Positions 8,278 to 15,908 of a DNA stretch of 47,338 bases are shown one piece after another. The DNA is taken from NCBI GenBank assembly GCA_020634755.1, contig JACKBC010000050.1, forward strand, positions 1 through 47,338. The letters run 5' to 3'. The position numbers and the translations under genes were made by a program. This DNA is from Caldilineaceae bacterium (GTDB taxonomy: Bacteria > Chloroflexota > Anaerolineae > Caldilineales > Caldilineaceae). Numbering within the stretch: position 1 is the stretch's first letter; each line of letters opens with the position of its first letter. The notes under the pieces were generated by a model. The model saw nothing but the letters and a program-made list of their open reading frames with translations, searched no databases and was not told the DNA's origin.

Positions 8278-8721
8278 AGATTACTTTCCAACTTTTGGCT
8301 CTACTGCGAAAATCATACGATAACTACAATAAACATAAAATCTGATGGTTCACTGAGGCACTATACTGAGGCAATATAAGGTGAGCAAAGAATGAATAAC
8401 GCGACTTGCGCAGCGCCAGTGGACCGCCAGGACAGCACAACTTCGCTGACCGGGCAATTTTCTCTCTAGCAGACTGGCTGTCGCTGCGTAACGTGAGTGA
8501 ATAATATCTGTGGCAGCAGGATTTTAACGTTCCTAAAGCAGATGCAGTATAGCACATCATAGGTTATAATTGCGCATGTTCACTCTGGTGATGCAACGGA
8601 TTGATGGCTGACGGCTGCGTTTGTCGAAGCCCGGCGTGACCTTAGCCTGCCGCAGATCACGCTAAATATCCAGCTTAACTATCAGCAACTCTCCCCTTGA
8701 CACAACCCACAGGAGCCATGC
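8278..8721. other. Divergent intergenic region, amidase / sulfatase
   Basis: 444 bp with no credible gene. It must hold the promoters of both flanking genes. It contains a direct repeat ACTGAGGCA at 8352-8360 and 8365-8373 (13-bp step), a dispersed 31-bp repeat at 8400-8430, and a TATAAT at 8565-8570 that could be the -10 of the sulfatase gene, though no good -35 is seen. Confidence 0.5.
8400..8430. repeat. Dispersed 31-bp repeat, copy A
   Basis: CGCGACTTGCGC followed by AGCGCCAGTGGACCGCCAG. It matches 12898-12928 with two mismatches. A related fragment (GCGTAAGTCGCGTC, other strand) lies near 22412-22425. Confidence 0.75.
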
Positions 8722-10170
8722 ATGAAACCACAAAACTTTCTCTTTATCCTCTCCGATCAGCACTCTTATGACGCGCTGGGCTGCTATGGCCACCCAATTG
8801 TACAGACGCCGCACTTGGATCGGCTGGCTCAGCGCGGTACGCGTTTTACCAATGCCTATACACCGTGCCCCATTTGCGTACCGGCGCGGGCCGCATTGGC
8901 CACGGGCCGCTACGTGCATCAGATTGGCTATTGGGACAATGCACATCCATACGAAGGCGCCAGGCCGAGCTGGCACCATCGGCTGCGCGACCAGGGCTTC
9001 CGCGTCGACTCGATTGGCAAGCTCCACTTCCGCCGTGATGACGACGACCTGGGCTTTACCGAGTGCATCGAGCCGCTGAACGTGGTGGACGGCGTAGGCG
9101 ATATTTTGAGCTGCCTTCGCGAAAATCCGCCGCTGCGCGCCAAGCGCTCCGGCATTTTGGATGCAGGTCCCGGTGATTCAACCTATTTGCAATATGACCA
9201 GCGCAATGCCCACAACGGCGTGCGCTGGCTGCACCAACATGCCGCCGATGAGCGACCGTGGGCGCTTTTTCTCTCGTTTGTGTGCCCGCATCCGCCCTAT
9301 ATTGCGCCGCCGGAATTATATGACCGCTATCCGCTGGATCAGATCCCCATGCCGCCCCAATGGCGCACCGCGGATTGGCCCGACCATTCGGCGATGGCCT
9401 ATTTCCGTCGCTTCTTTGGCTTTGACCCACAATTTGCCGAGCGCGAAATTCGGCGCATGAATGCCGCCTATTACGGCGCCTGTACCTGGCTGGACCAGCA
9501 GATTGGCGGCGTGCTGTCTGAACTGGACGCGCTGAACCTGACCGACAGCACGCGCGTTATCTATTCGTCGGACCACGGCGAACACCGCGGCAGTCGCGGC
9601 ATTTATGGCAAGTTTACCATGTATGACGAGTCGGTGGGTGTTCCGTTTATTGCCGCCGGGCCAGATGTGCCGCAGGGCAAAGTGGTCAATACACCGGTGT
9701 CGCTGCTCGACATTTTCCCTACGGCGCTGGAATGCGTGGGCGCCCAGGCGGCAGATGCAGACGCCGACCTGCCCGGTGAATCGATTTGGCAGCTGGCCAA
9801 TGCGCCGGATCGCGCGCGCTTTGTGTTCAGCGAATATCATGCCGTGGCCGCCCAAAGCGGCTACTACATGCTGACCGATGGCCGCCACAAATATGTCTAC
9901 TACGTAAACGCCGCGCCCCAGCTGTTCGACCTACAAGCCGATCCGCACGAGCTGCACGACCTGGCCGCTTCTCCCGAGAATGTGGACATCCGCGCCCGCT
10001 TTGATGCCGAATTGCGCAAATTGCTCGACCCGGAAGCCAGCGACGCCCGCGCCAAAGCCGATCAGCGCGCCAAAATTGAAGCCTTTGGCGGTGAAGAAGC
10101 AGTTCTGCGCCGCGGTTTCTTTGTTAACTCGCCCACGCCGGGCGAGGATCCGGGGTTTCAGAAACTCTGA
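8722..10170 (+). CDS. Sulfatase (choline-sulfatase/arylsulfatase-like)
   Basis: 482-residue type I sulfatase. The activation motif CVPAR at residues 52-56 has the Cys that is oxidised to formylglycine and the essential Arg. The N-terminal metal-site residues are seen in ILSDQHSYDALGCYG (an Asp-Gln variant as in choline sulfatases and phosphonate hydrolases), and the second metal motif in YSSDHGEHRGSRGIYGK. There is no signal peptide, so it is probably cytoplasmic and may act on small sulfate esters or aryl/alkyl substrates. The start at 8722 follows AGGAG by 6 bp. An ATG at 8718 is out of frame. No sulfatase-modifying enzyme is nearby. Confidence 0.93.
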   Translation: MKPQNFLFILSDQHSYDALGCYGHPIVQTPHLDRLAQRGTRFTNAYTPCPICVPARAALATGRYVHQIGYWDNAHPYEGARPSWHHRLRDQGFRVDSIGKLHFRRDDDDLGFTECIEPLNVVDGVGDILSCLRENPPLRAKRSGILDAGPGDSTYLQYDQRNAHNGVRWLHQHAADERPWALFLSFVCPHPPYIAPPELYDRYPLDQIPMPPQWRTADWPDHSAMAYFRRFFGFDPQFAEREIRRMNAAYYGACTWLDQQIGGVLSELDALNLTDSTRVIYSSDHGEHRGSRGIYGKFTMYDESVGVPFIAAGPDVPQGKVVNTPVSLLDIFPTALECVGAQAADADADLPGESIWQLANAPDRARFVFSEYHAVAAQSGYYMLTDGRHKYVYYVNAAPQLFDLQADPHELHDLAASPENVDIRARFDAELRKLLDPEASDARAKADQRAKIEAFGGEEAVLRRGFFVNSPTPGEDPGFQKL

Positions 10171-10277
10171 GTTAACGATATGAAACATTTGGCTGAGAAT
10201 TAGCGACATATAAGCGGACATTTAATTTAGGCCATTCTAGAAAAATGTAGTACTCCAAAAATCGACAAAGGCCCAAC

Positions 10278-10985
10278 ATGTACGCAAATTCTCAGCAGAA
10301 AAGCAAGGCTCACCACGACGCTGCCGTTGTAAGCGCTCGGGGTGAGCGCAGCAATCAGCAATGGCTGGTTGAACTAACTGGGCAACGGGGAACAACCATG
10401 CAGGCCCAGGCGCATCTCGACCTGGCGCTGCATTTGCAGAAGAAGGCGTTGACCTATCTTTACGTCCGGCAAAGCGGTGTACCGCTGCTCAATGCCTTAA
10501 CCCGGGAGGAACTGAGCCAGTTTGCGCAGGATTTTGCGCAGGAGGCAATGGAAAAACTGGCGCGTGACGAGCATGCCCTATTGGCTAAATATGACCAGCG
10601 GGGTAAATTCCTCTCTTGGATGACGCAGGTTCTCCGTCATATGATTGCCAGCGAACTGCGTCTTTCCGCGTGGAAAACGCGCCATTCGCAACCGTGCGAT
10701 GACGTGCTGGCTCATCTCCCGGCGGCGCTGCCCAACCCCGAACGCGCCGCCATGATCGGACACATTGGTGACATTCTGTGCGCCGCACTGACGCAGCTAC
10801 CGGGGCGCTATCGAATCGCGTTTTGGGAGAGAGTTGCCGAGGGACGTTCCGCCGCAGAGGTGGGCGAGATGCTTGGCATCAGCGCCAATGCCGTCAACGT
10901 GCTGGTCTATCGCGCCAAGATGAAGCTGCGCGAATATCTGGCCGGGGCCGGCGTGACGGCGGAAGTGTTGGTGCTGTTTAGTTAA
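10278..10985 (+). CDS. RNA polymerase sigma factor, ECF/sigma-70-like
   Basis: 235 residues. The C-terminal third is a typical sigma region 4: LPGRYRIAFWERVAEGRSAAEVGEMLGISANAVNVLVYRAKMKLREYL is divided into a helix, a helix-turn-helix and a recognition helix. The middle has region 2 features, including YDQRGKFLSWMTQVLRHMIASELR, which resembles the GKFRSWL motif of sigma factors linked to anti-sigma zinc fingers. The first about 60 residues are poorly conserved, and a later ATG at 10398 could be the true start. It converges on the caspase gene, with a shared hairpin between them, and is a candidate second regulator of the protease cluster. No anti-sigma gene is adjacent to it. Confidence 0.85.
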   Translation: MYANSQQKSKAHHDAAVVSARGERSNQQWLVELTGQRGTTMQAQAHLDLALHLQKKALTYLYVRQSGVPLLNALTREELSQFAQDFAQEAMEKLARDEHALLAKYDQRGKFLSWMTQVLRHMIASELRLSAWKTRHSQPCDDVLAHLPAALPNPERAAMIGHIGDILCAALTQLPGRYRIAFWERVAEGRSAAEVGEMLGISANAVNVLVYRAKMKLREYLAGAGVTAEVLVLFS

Positions 10986-10993
10986 CCACAAGC

Positions 10994-11034
10994 GCATGCG
11001 ATTCCGGCGGCAGGCCAAGACCGGAATCGCATGC
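10994..11034. terminator. Perfect 14-bp inverted repeat between convergent genes
   Basis: GCATGCGATTCCGG (10994-11007) pairs with CCGGAATCGCATGC (11021-11034) across a 13-bp loop. It lies 9 bp after the sigma-factor stop and 15 bp before the caspase stop on the other strand. There is no T-run, so it may work with Rho or as an mRNA 3' end for both genes. Confidence 0.75.
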
Positions 11035-11048
11035 CTGCAATAGGTAGG

Positions 11049-12758
11049 CTATTTTTTCAAGCCCAACCGCTTTAACACAAACTGGGTCGTGGGGCCGGCA
11101 ATGCCCGCCAGAATGGGGGTGGTAAATGCCGTCACTACGGCTGTGACCGCGCCGGGCGCCAAATCGACCAGGTCCTGCACTAAATTGGCCAACATGGAAT
11201 CATCGGCGTCACTGCCTTTTTGCGCTTCCGCTTGGATGGCGTTGACTTGGCTCATGGCTTCGACCATATGGGCGTCATCGCTGGACTGCACAACGGCCCG
11301 CATGAGCTGTGCCATAATGGCGCCAAGCGCCGCCGCGTCAACGCCCTGCGTGCTCACCGCCTGCTGGATATTTTTGCCCACAGCAACATTGCGCGCATTA
11401 TCGCCAATGTTGGCCGTAATTTGGTCGCCAGCGACCTGGTCACCGTGATGCTGGTTTACGGTGGAAGAGGCTCCGCGGCCAATGGCAACGCCGCTGCTGC
11501 CTGAGATATCGCCAACCTTAATATCATCGCCTTCGACTTTGTTGCCCATTATTTTATCTCCTGTTACTTTATCTCCGCCGATTTTGTCTCCACCAAATTT
11601 GTCGCCGTGCACGGTATCGCCGTGTACTACCTTATCGCGTCCAATAAAGTCACCAGAACCGACGGAAACACCACCGCCAATATAGGCGCCGCCCCCCGTT
11701 TCGACATTTGTAACGGAGTTACCATCACCAGTTACAATATTGCTGCCACTTACATTGCCCTTGATTGCCACGCCCCGTTCGCCGGCGGCCACACCACCAT
11801 CTGTGGCGACAGCGCCGCTGCCGCTGTTGTTGATCTGTGTAGAGGCCGGCAGTGGTTTGATGTCATCCAGCGGGTCAGGCGCATCCATCCCTTTGGCCAG
11901 CCCTTTGCCGCCCAACAGCATGGCCACCGGAAATACGCCGTCTAGCCGGGCGTTGGGTTGCTGGATGGCGCCAATGGCGCTGGCCGTCTGCGGCACTTTG
12001 CGATGAACGTAGCTCAGCACATCGGAAACCAGCACCTCGCTGGCGCCATCTTCGGGCTGCGCGTGGCCGGTCAACGCCTCGATGAGATGATAGGTGAAAA
12101 TGCTCATCTGGCCATCAATGCGCATATACGATTTCTGGTTGCCCTGAGACGAGTTGAGGACGGCGCGCCCGCTGCTTTCAGCCAAAACGCTTATATCTTT
12201 GGCAACGGCGTCGCTTACATCCATGCTCTTTTCCCCCATGAGCGTGGGCGCGGGAAAGGCCAGTGAAATATAGGCGCTGGGCAGGTCGGGTTCATCAACG
12301 GCTTTGGCCTGCACCCCACCCGAATGGCAGCAATCTAGCAAGACCAGCAGCCGTTTGGGCTGGAGCGCGGCAATTTGCGCTTCGAACAGCGTGGCGGGCA
12401 GCAGCGTCTCTTCCAGCTTTTGCGGATCGGCGTCATAGGGCACCAAATAATACTTTTGCGGATAACTGGCTACATCCTGATAGCCGTGGCCCGAATAATA
12501 GACCACCGCCGTGGCGTTGTCATCCTGGGCGAGCTTTTGCTGCAACCAGTCAAAGCCGGCCAGAATGCCGGCCCGCGTTGCCGCTGCGCCCTGCACGCGT
12601 TTAAGATTCTGTTCGGGATAGGCGCACCGTTCCGGGTTCATCAACACTTGGCTCAGCGCATTGAGGTCTTTGGCCACATCGGGCAATTTGAGACGTGCGG
12701 TCTGATTGTCGTCCACGCCAATGATCAGCGCATAGCCGTGTTCGAAAAGTTGTGCCAT
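11049..12758 (-). CDS. Caspase-like protease (peptidase C14) with Gly-Asp repeat tail
   Basis: 569-residue protein. Start chosen at the ATG at 12758, with AGGAG upstream; an open extension to 12869 has no such site. Residues 1-285 are a caspase/metacaspase p20-like domain with catalytic His91 (YYSGHG) and Cys144 (LDCCHSGG). Residues about 333-465 are low-complexity beta-prone sequence, including pentapeptide steps of the type GDK(I/V/F)x around 385-412 and further GD-x-(I/V) steps, suggesting a beta-solenoid. Residues about 480-530 look helical and are followed by a hydrophobic stretch at 534-562 ending in KRLGLKK. This could insert in or lie on a membrane. No signal peptide. It is the last gene of the minus-strand protease run. 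Cleavage after Arg/Lys (metacaspase-like) or Asp cannot be predicted safely. Confidence 0.92.
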   Translation of the reverse strand: MAQLFEHGYALIIGVDDNQTARLKLPDVAKDLNALSQVLMNPERCAYPEQNLKRVQGAAATRAGILAGFDWLQQKLAQDDNATAVVYYSGHGYQDVASYPQKYYLVPYDADPQKLEETLLPATLFEAQIAALQPKRLLVLLDCCHSGGVQAKAVDEPDLPSAYISLAFPAPTLMGEKSMDVSDAVAKDISVLAESSGRAVLNSSQGNQKSYMRIDGQMSIFTYHLIEALTGHAQPEDGASEVLVSDVLSYVHRKVPQTASAIGAIQQPNARLDGVFPVAMLLGGKGLAKGMDAPDPLDDIKPLPASTQINNSGSGAVATDGGVAAGERGVAIKGNVSGSNIVTGDGNSVTNVETGGGAYIGGGVSVGSGDFIGRDKVVHGDTVHGDKFGGDKIGGDKVTGDKIMGNKVEGDDIKVGDISGSSGVAIGRGASSTVNQHHGDQVAGDQITANIGDNARNVAVGKNIQQAVSTQGVDAAALGAIMAQLMRAVVQSSDDAHMVEAMSQVNAIQAEAQKGSDADDSMLANLVQDLVDLAPGAVTAVVTAFTTPILAGIAGPTTQFVLKRLGLKK

Positions 12759-12897
12759 GATGAATCTCCTGAAACCTATTATGCGCACGGCGAGCATGGG
12801 TTGGAAAGCCGTGCAATTTGAAATATATCCTATTAAACTGTGACGAGCATAGAAGGCAAAATCTTTCAAACCGCGCAGCGGTTTCAGTCGACTTTGA

Positions 12898-12949
12898 CGC
12901 GACTTACGCCGCGCCAGTGGACCGCCAGCAGCGAACCGCTTGCCTAAGT
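12898..12949. repeat. Dispersed repeat copy B within a small hairpin
   Basis: 12898-12928 is the second copy of the 31-bp repeat seen at 8400-8430. Here it forms part of a palindromic element whose ends read GACTTACGC and GCCTAAGTC (12901-12949). It lies between the subtilase and the caspase genes. Confidence 0.7.
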
Positions 12950-12950
12950 C

Positions 12951-15200
12951 CTATGTGAGAAAGGACGATGCCAAGTCGCCCGTGGCGACCAGCGCATAAT
13001 CTTGCGGACCGCGCAGCAAGTTAGAGGCGACAATCTGTATTTCATATTCGCCGGCCGTTGGCGCTTCCAGGCGCACAATTTCCACATTGTTGTCCGGGTC
13101 GGGGATGTTAAGACTGCCGGGTACGCTGGCGTTGCCCAGCCACTTCTCGCCCGTGGGTAGATGCTGCACAAAAAGATTCAAGTTGTTCTGCAACGCGCGC
13201 GCCGGCAAATCGGTCCAGGTCAAGCAGATGCGCAAAGGGCGTCCTGCCTGGACGCGCAGGCGGAAGGCAATTTTGTCGCCACTGGCGGCCAGCTGCTGCG
13301 CGGGTTCCTGCCAAGCATCCACAAATTCCAAGCGAAATGGCTCCTGCGCGTTGGGGAGTACAAAAGGCATATAGAGACAGCCAAAGCCCTGGTGGTAGTT
13401 GGGCAGTTCGTGATGATCGGCCAGCGCATCGGCCCCATTGAGCCGCCGCGTGCCGTTGATCAGCGTGGCCTTGAGCAGCGCAGCGCTGGGCGTGTGATTG
13501 CGCTCGCTGCGGTAATATTGGCGCACCACGGCGGCGCAACCGGCCACCAGCGGTGTGGCCATGCTGGTGCCGCCCAAATAGGCATATTGATCGTTTTGGG
13601 GATAGGCGCCCCAGAAATGTTCGACCGCTGCTTGGGCCGATTTGGTCGAGATAATATTGGTGCCCGGCGCTACCAAATCGGGCTTTATGCGGCGGTCGTC
13701 ACAGGGGCCTCGACTGCTAAAGGCGGCCAGCGCTTCTGGATCGCCAGAGGTGCGTTCGTTGGCAATGGGCGCCTGAGGGAACGCTTGGGCCCAGAGCTTG
13801 CCCCACGTGCGCGTGGCCAGGCCGCCATTGGTGCGGCTGCTGCGGCTGGCGCCCACCGTTAGCCCATTTTTGGATGATGCCGGCGCCGCCATGGACAGCC
13901 AATCTACAAAGCCGGGTTGCGCATTGTGCGGGCTGGCCGCGCTGCCATCATTGCCCGCTGAAATGACCAGCAGCATGTCTGGATGGTCGCGCACAAATTC
14001 GTCGGCTTCCAGCGAATAATTGGTATAATGAGACTCGACGCCTGCCCCCCAACTGTTGTTGTGAATGCGGGCGCCAGCCTCGTATGCTTCGGCAAAAAGT
14101 GCGCCCAAATGGATGGGCAGCCCGCCTAGCTTGCCCTGGGCATCCAGCAGCGATTGAAAAAAGAGTTGGGCCTGGGGGGCGGTGCCGTGGAACTGTCCGC
14201 CAGAGGCGCTGCCGCTGCCCAATACCGAGCCGGCCACATGGGTGCCGTGCCCATTGGGGTCGCTGGCATCGTTGGGCCGCCCCAGCGCGCGGATGCCCAC
14301 AATGCGCCCCTGAAAATCAACGTGTTCGGCATCTAGGCCGGTGTCGGCCACGCCCACAATTTCGCCTTGGCCACTTAGATGCGTCAACGGCAGCGTGCTA
14401 CCGTCTGGGCTGGCCTTTTCCAGCCCCAGAATTTGACGCGCCACATCGTTGTGCAGCGTGGGCGCGGTAAATTTCTCCAGGCTAAAGACTTCGGGGCGGT
14501 TGGCGATTTCGGTACTCAATGGGGATTGCGCCGGCAGTCGCATACGCACTTTGCGCCCGCCCGTACCCAGCACATCCACACCTTGCGCTTTGCACCAATC
14601 CACTAGTTGGGCGGGGTCGGCCAGCTTTTGTAAACGCACGTCATATGTAATGAGTTCTGCGTCGTCCATGCCGCGCGTGGCTTCAAAGATGTCTAGCGAT
14701 TTGGCCACTGGTTCCGGCGCCGGCGTCGAAGCGGCATAGGGCTGCACAGTGCGCACAAAGGGCAGACCGCGCACGGCCGCCGTCTGATTCAGCGGTAGAT
14801 GCGCCACATATTGATACTGGGGAATATATTCGAGTAGCTCTACATCGAGCGCGGCCAATTGCTGACGACGTTCTTCCAGCAATGGCCCCAGCAAGTCGAG
14901 TTGAAAGTAGCCTCGCTTTGAGGGGGCAAAAAGATCATCGGCGCCCTTAGCCACTGGCTGCAACGGGTCGCGCGCGGTCGATTCGCGCGCCTCATCTGCG
15001 GATTGGCTTGGCTCAACGTCACCCAGCACCTGCACCACAAATTCGCGCGCCTCTAGCACGGCAATATCCGCCGCTGCGATTTGGCCGATGAGATAGCTGC
15101 TGGTGCGCTCCACATGGGTGAGATAGGGCGCAATGGCGGCGGCTTCATCGGCATGCATAAAATAGACAATTACGTTTTGGGCGACGGTTTTGGGGTTCAT
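12951..15200 (-). CDS. Subtilisin-like serine protease (S8, KP-43-like)
   Basis: 749-residue S8 peptidase. Catalytic triad: Asp286 (VADTGLD), His318 (NGHGTHVAG) and Ser546 (GGTSMATP), with oxyanion Asn417 (SAGND). The C-terminal 130 residues match the beta-barrel of KP-43-type subtilases: LTWTD, a NNLNLFVQ step (usually NDLDL), a NNVEIV step and GEYEIQIVASNLLRGPQDYAL. The first about 265 residues are a long N-terminal region with no signal peptide, perhaps a propeptide or docking domain, with a linker at about 61-95 rich in Asp, Glu, Ala and Arg. KP-43 relatives are secreted, so the apparent lack of export is odd and fits an intracellular protease kept inactive until cleaved. Flanked by the PPC-like protein and the caspase on the same strand. 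Confidence 0.95.
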   Translation of the reverse strand: MNPKTVAQNVIVYFMHADEAAAIAPYLTHVERTSSYLIGQIAAADIAVLEAREFVVQVLGDVEPSQSADEARESTARDPLQPVAKGADDLFAPSKRGYFQLDLLGPLLEERRQQLAALDVELLEYIPQYQYVAHLPLNQTAAVRGLPFVRTVQPYAASTPAPEPVAKSLDIFEATRGMDDAELITYDVRLQKLADPAQLVDWCKAQGVDVLGTGGRKVRMRLPAQSPLSTEIANRPEVFSLEKFTAPTLHNDVARQILGLEKASPDGSTLPLTHLSGQGEIVGVADTGLDAEHVDFQGRIVGIRALGRPNDASDPNGHGTHVAGSVLGSGSASGGQFHGTAPQAQLFFQSLLDAQGKLGGLPIHLGALFAEAYEAGARIHNNSWGAGVESHYTNYSLEADEFVRDHPDMLLVISAGNDGSAASPHNAQPGFVDWLSMAAPASSKNGLTVGASRSSRTNGGLATRTWGKLWAQAFPQAPIANERTSGDPEALAAFSSRGPCDDRRIKPDLVAPGTNIISTKSAQAAVEHFWGAYPQNDQYAYLGGTSMATPLVAGCAAVVRQYYRSERNHTPSAALLKATLINGTRRLNGADALADHHELPNYHQGFGCLYMPFVLPNAQEPFRLEFVDAWQEPAQQLAASGDKIAFRLRVQAGRPLRICLTWTDLPARALQNNLNLFVQHLPTGEKWLGNASVPGSLNIPDPDNNVEIVRLEAPTAGEYEIQIVASNLLRGPQDYALVATGDLASSFLT

Positions 15201-15227
15201 ATTTGAATTTCGCTTGGGTGAAAAATT

Positions 15228-15293
15228 AACTGCGGATAGATACAGATGTGCGCAGTTAAAAATCGGCGTTGATCTGTCTCTATCCGCAATTTT
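15228..15293. repeat. Palindromic intergenic repeat (GCGGATA type)
   Basis: GCGGATAGATACAGAT (about 15232-15247) pairs with ATCTGTCTCTATCCGC (about 15274-15289), one mismatch, with TGCGCAG-type sequence in the loop. The arms resemble those of the element at 28961-29012. It lies in the 115-bp gap between the PPC-like and subtilase genes. Confidence 0.65.
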
Positions 15294-15315
15294 CAGTGGG
15301 TCTGGCTGATCCAGG

Positions 15316-15729
15316 TTAGGCGTCTAGCGCCATTGAAATTGTATATTCGCCATCGGGCACGGTCTGCGCATCGCTGCCGGTGATGGAAATATAGACGTTG
15401 TAAATGCCCGCAAAGTCAAACTGATAGATGATGGTCGCATCCTCTTCCCTAAATTCGGGAATGAGCGAGTGCATATCGGCGCCGCCCCCTTTGTCCAAAT
15501 TCTCATAGAAAAATTGAACGCTGTATTCATCAACCGGACCGGTCAACTCAATGGTGACGGGACGATTTGGATAGGTGAAGCGATACCAATGAACTTCGCC
15601 AATGGCGCTAAAGGAAGCCTCTACAACACGTCCGTTTTCAAGTACGGTAGGGCCGCCCTGCGGAATCGAATCTTTGATTTCCGGCGTCATTTCCTGACTT
15701 GGAGATTGGTTATTGATCTGTGTAGTCAC
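15316..15729 (-). CDS. Small PPC-like beta-sandwich protein
   Basis: 137 residues. After a polar N-terminus of about 30 residues (rich in Gln, Ser, Asn) the rest looks like a single pre-peptidase C-terminal (PPC) type domain: a strand with a HWYRFTYPNRPVTIELTGP pattern, an acidic loop and a final strand with AGIYNVYISITG and DGEYTISM. Such domains normally sit at the end of secreted peptidases; here it is a separate gene with no signal peptide, between the CHAT and subtilase genes. It may be a subunit or partner of the subtilase. The start follows AGGAG (complement of 15735-15739) at 5 bp. The PPC assignment is by pattern only and is moderately sure. Confidence 0.75.
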   Translation of the reverse strand: MTTQINNQSPSQEMTPEIKDSIPQGGPTVLENGRVVEASFSAIGEVHWYRFTYPNRPVTIELTGPVDEYSVQFFYENLDKGGGADMHSLIPEFREEDATIIYQFDFAGIYNVYISITGSDAQTVPDGEYTISMALDA

Positions 15730-15908
15730 AATGATTCTCCTGTGTGGATTATGTTGATAGCACTCTACGTATAAATCGTGTACTGATCATAAGTCGTTGT
15801 CGTGGCGCTAATTGTTTCAAGATACATAACTTTTTGTTTCACGACATATCGCTTTGGCCGATTGTGGCATTCACTGGTGCGCAGAATTTAGGCGATTACT
15901 TTGTGTAA

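Noticed and set aside
8324..8560. Minus-strand frame of 78 codons between amidase and sulfatase
   Set aside because: No ribosome site, Ser/Cys-rich random composition, and it runs through the dispersed 31-bp repeat.
8565..8570. Sulfatase promoter
   Set aside because: TATAAT is present but no acceptable -35 at 16-18 bp, and it could as well be chance in an AT-rich patch.
12758..12869. N-terminal extension of the caspase
   Set aside because: Open reading frame continues upstream, but the ATG at 12758 has a good AGGAG and the extension does not look like protein.
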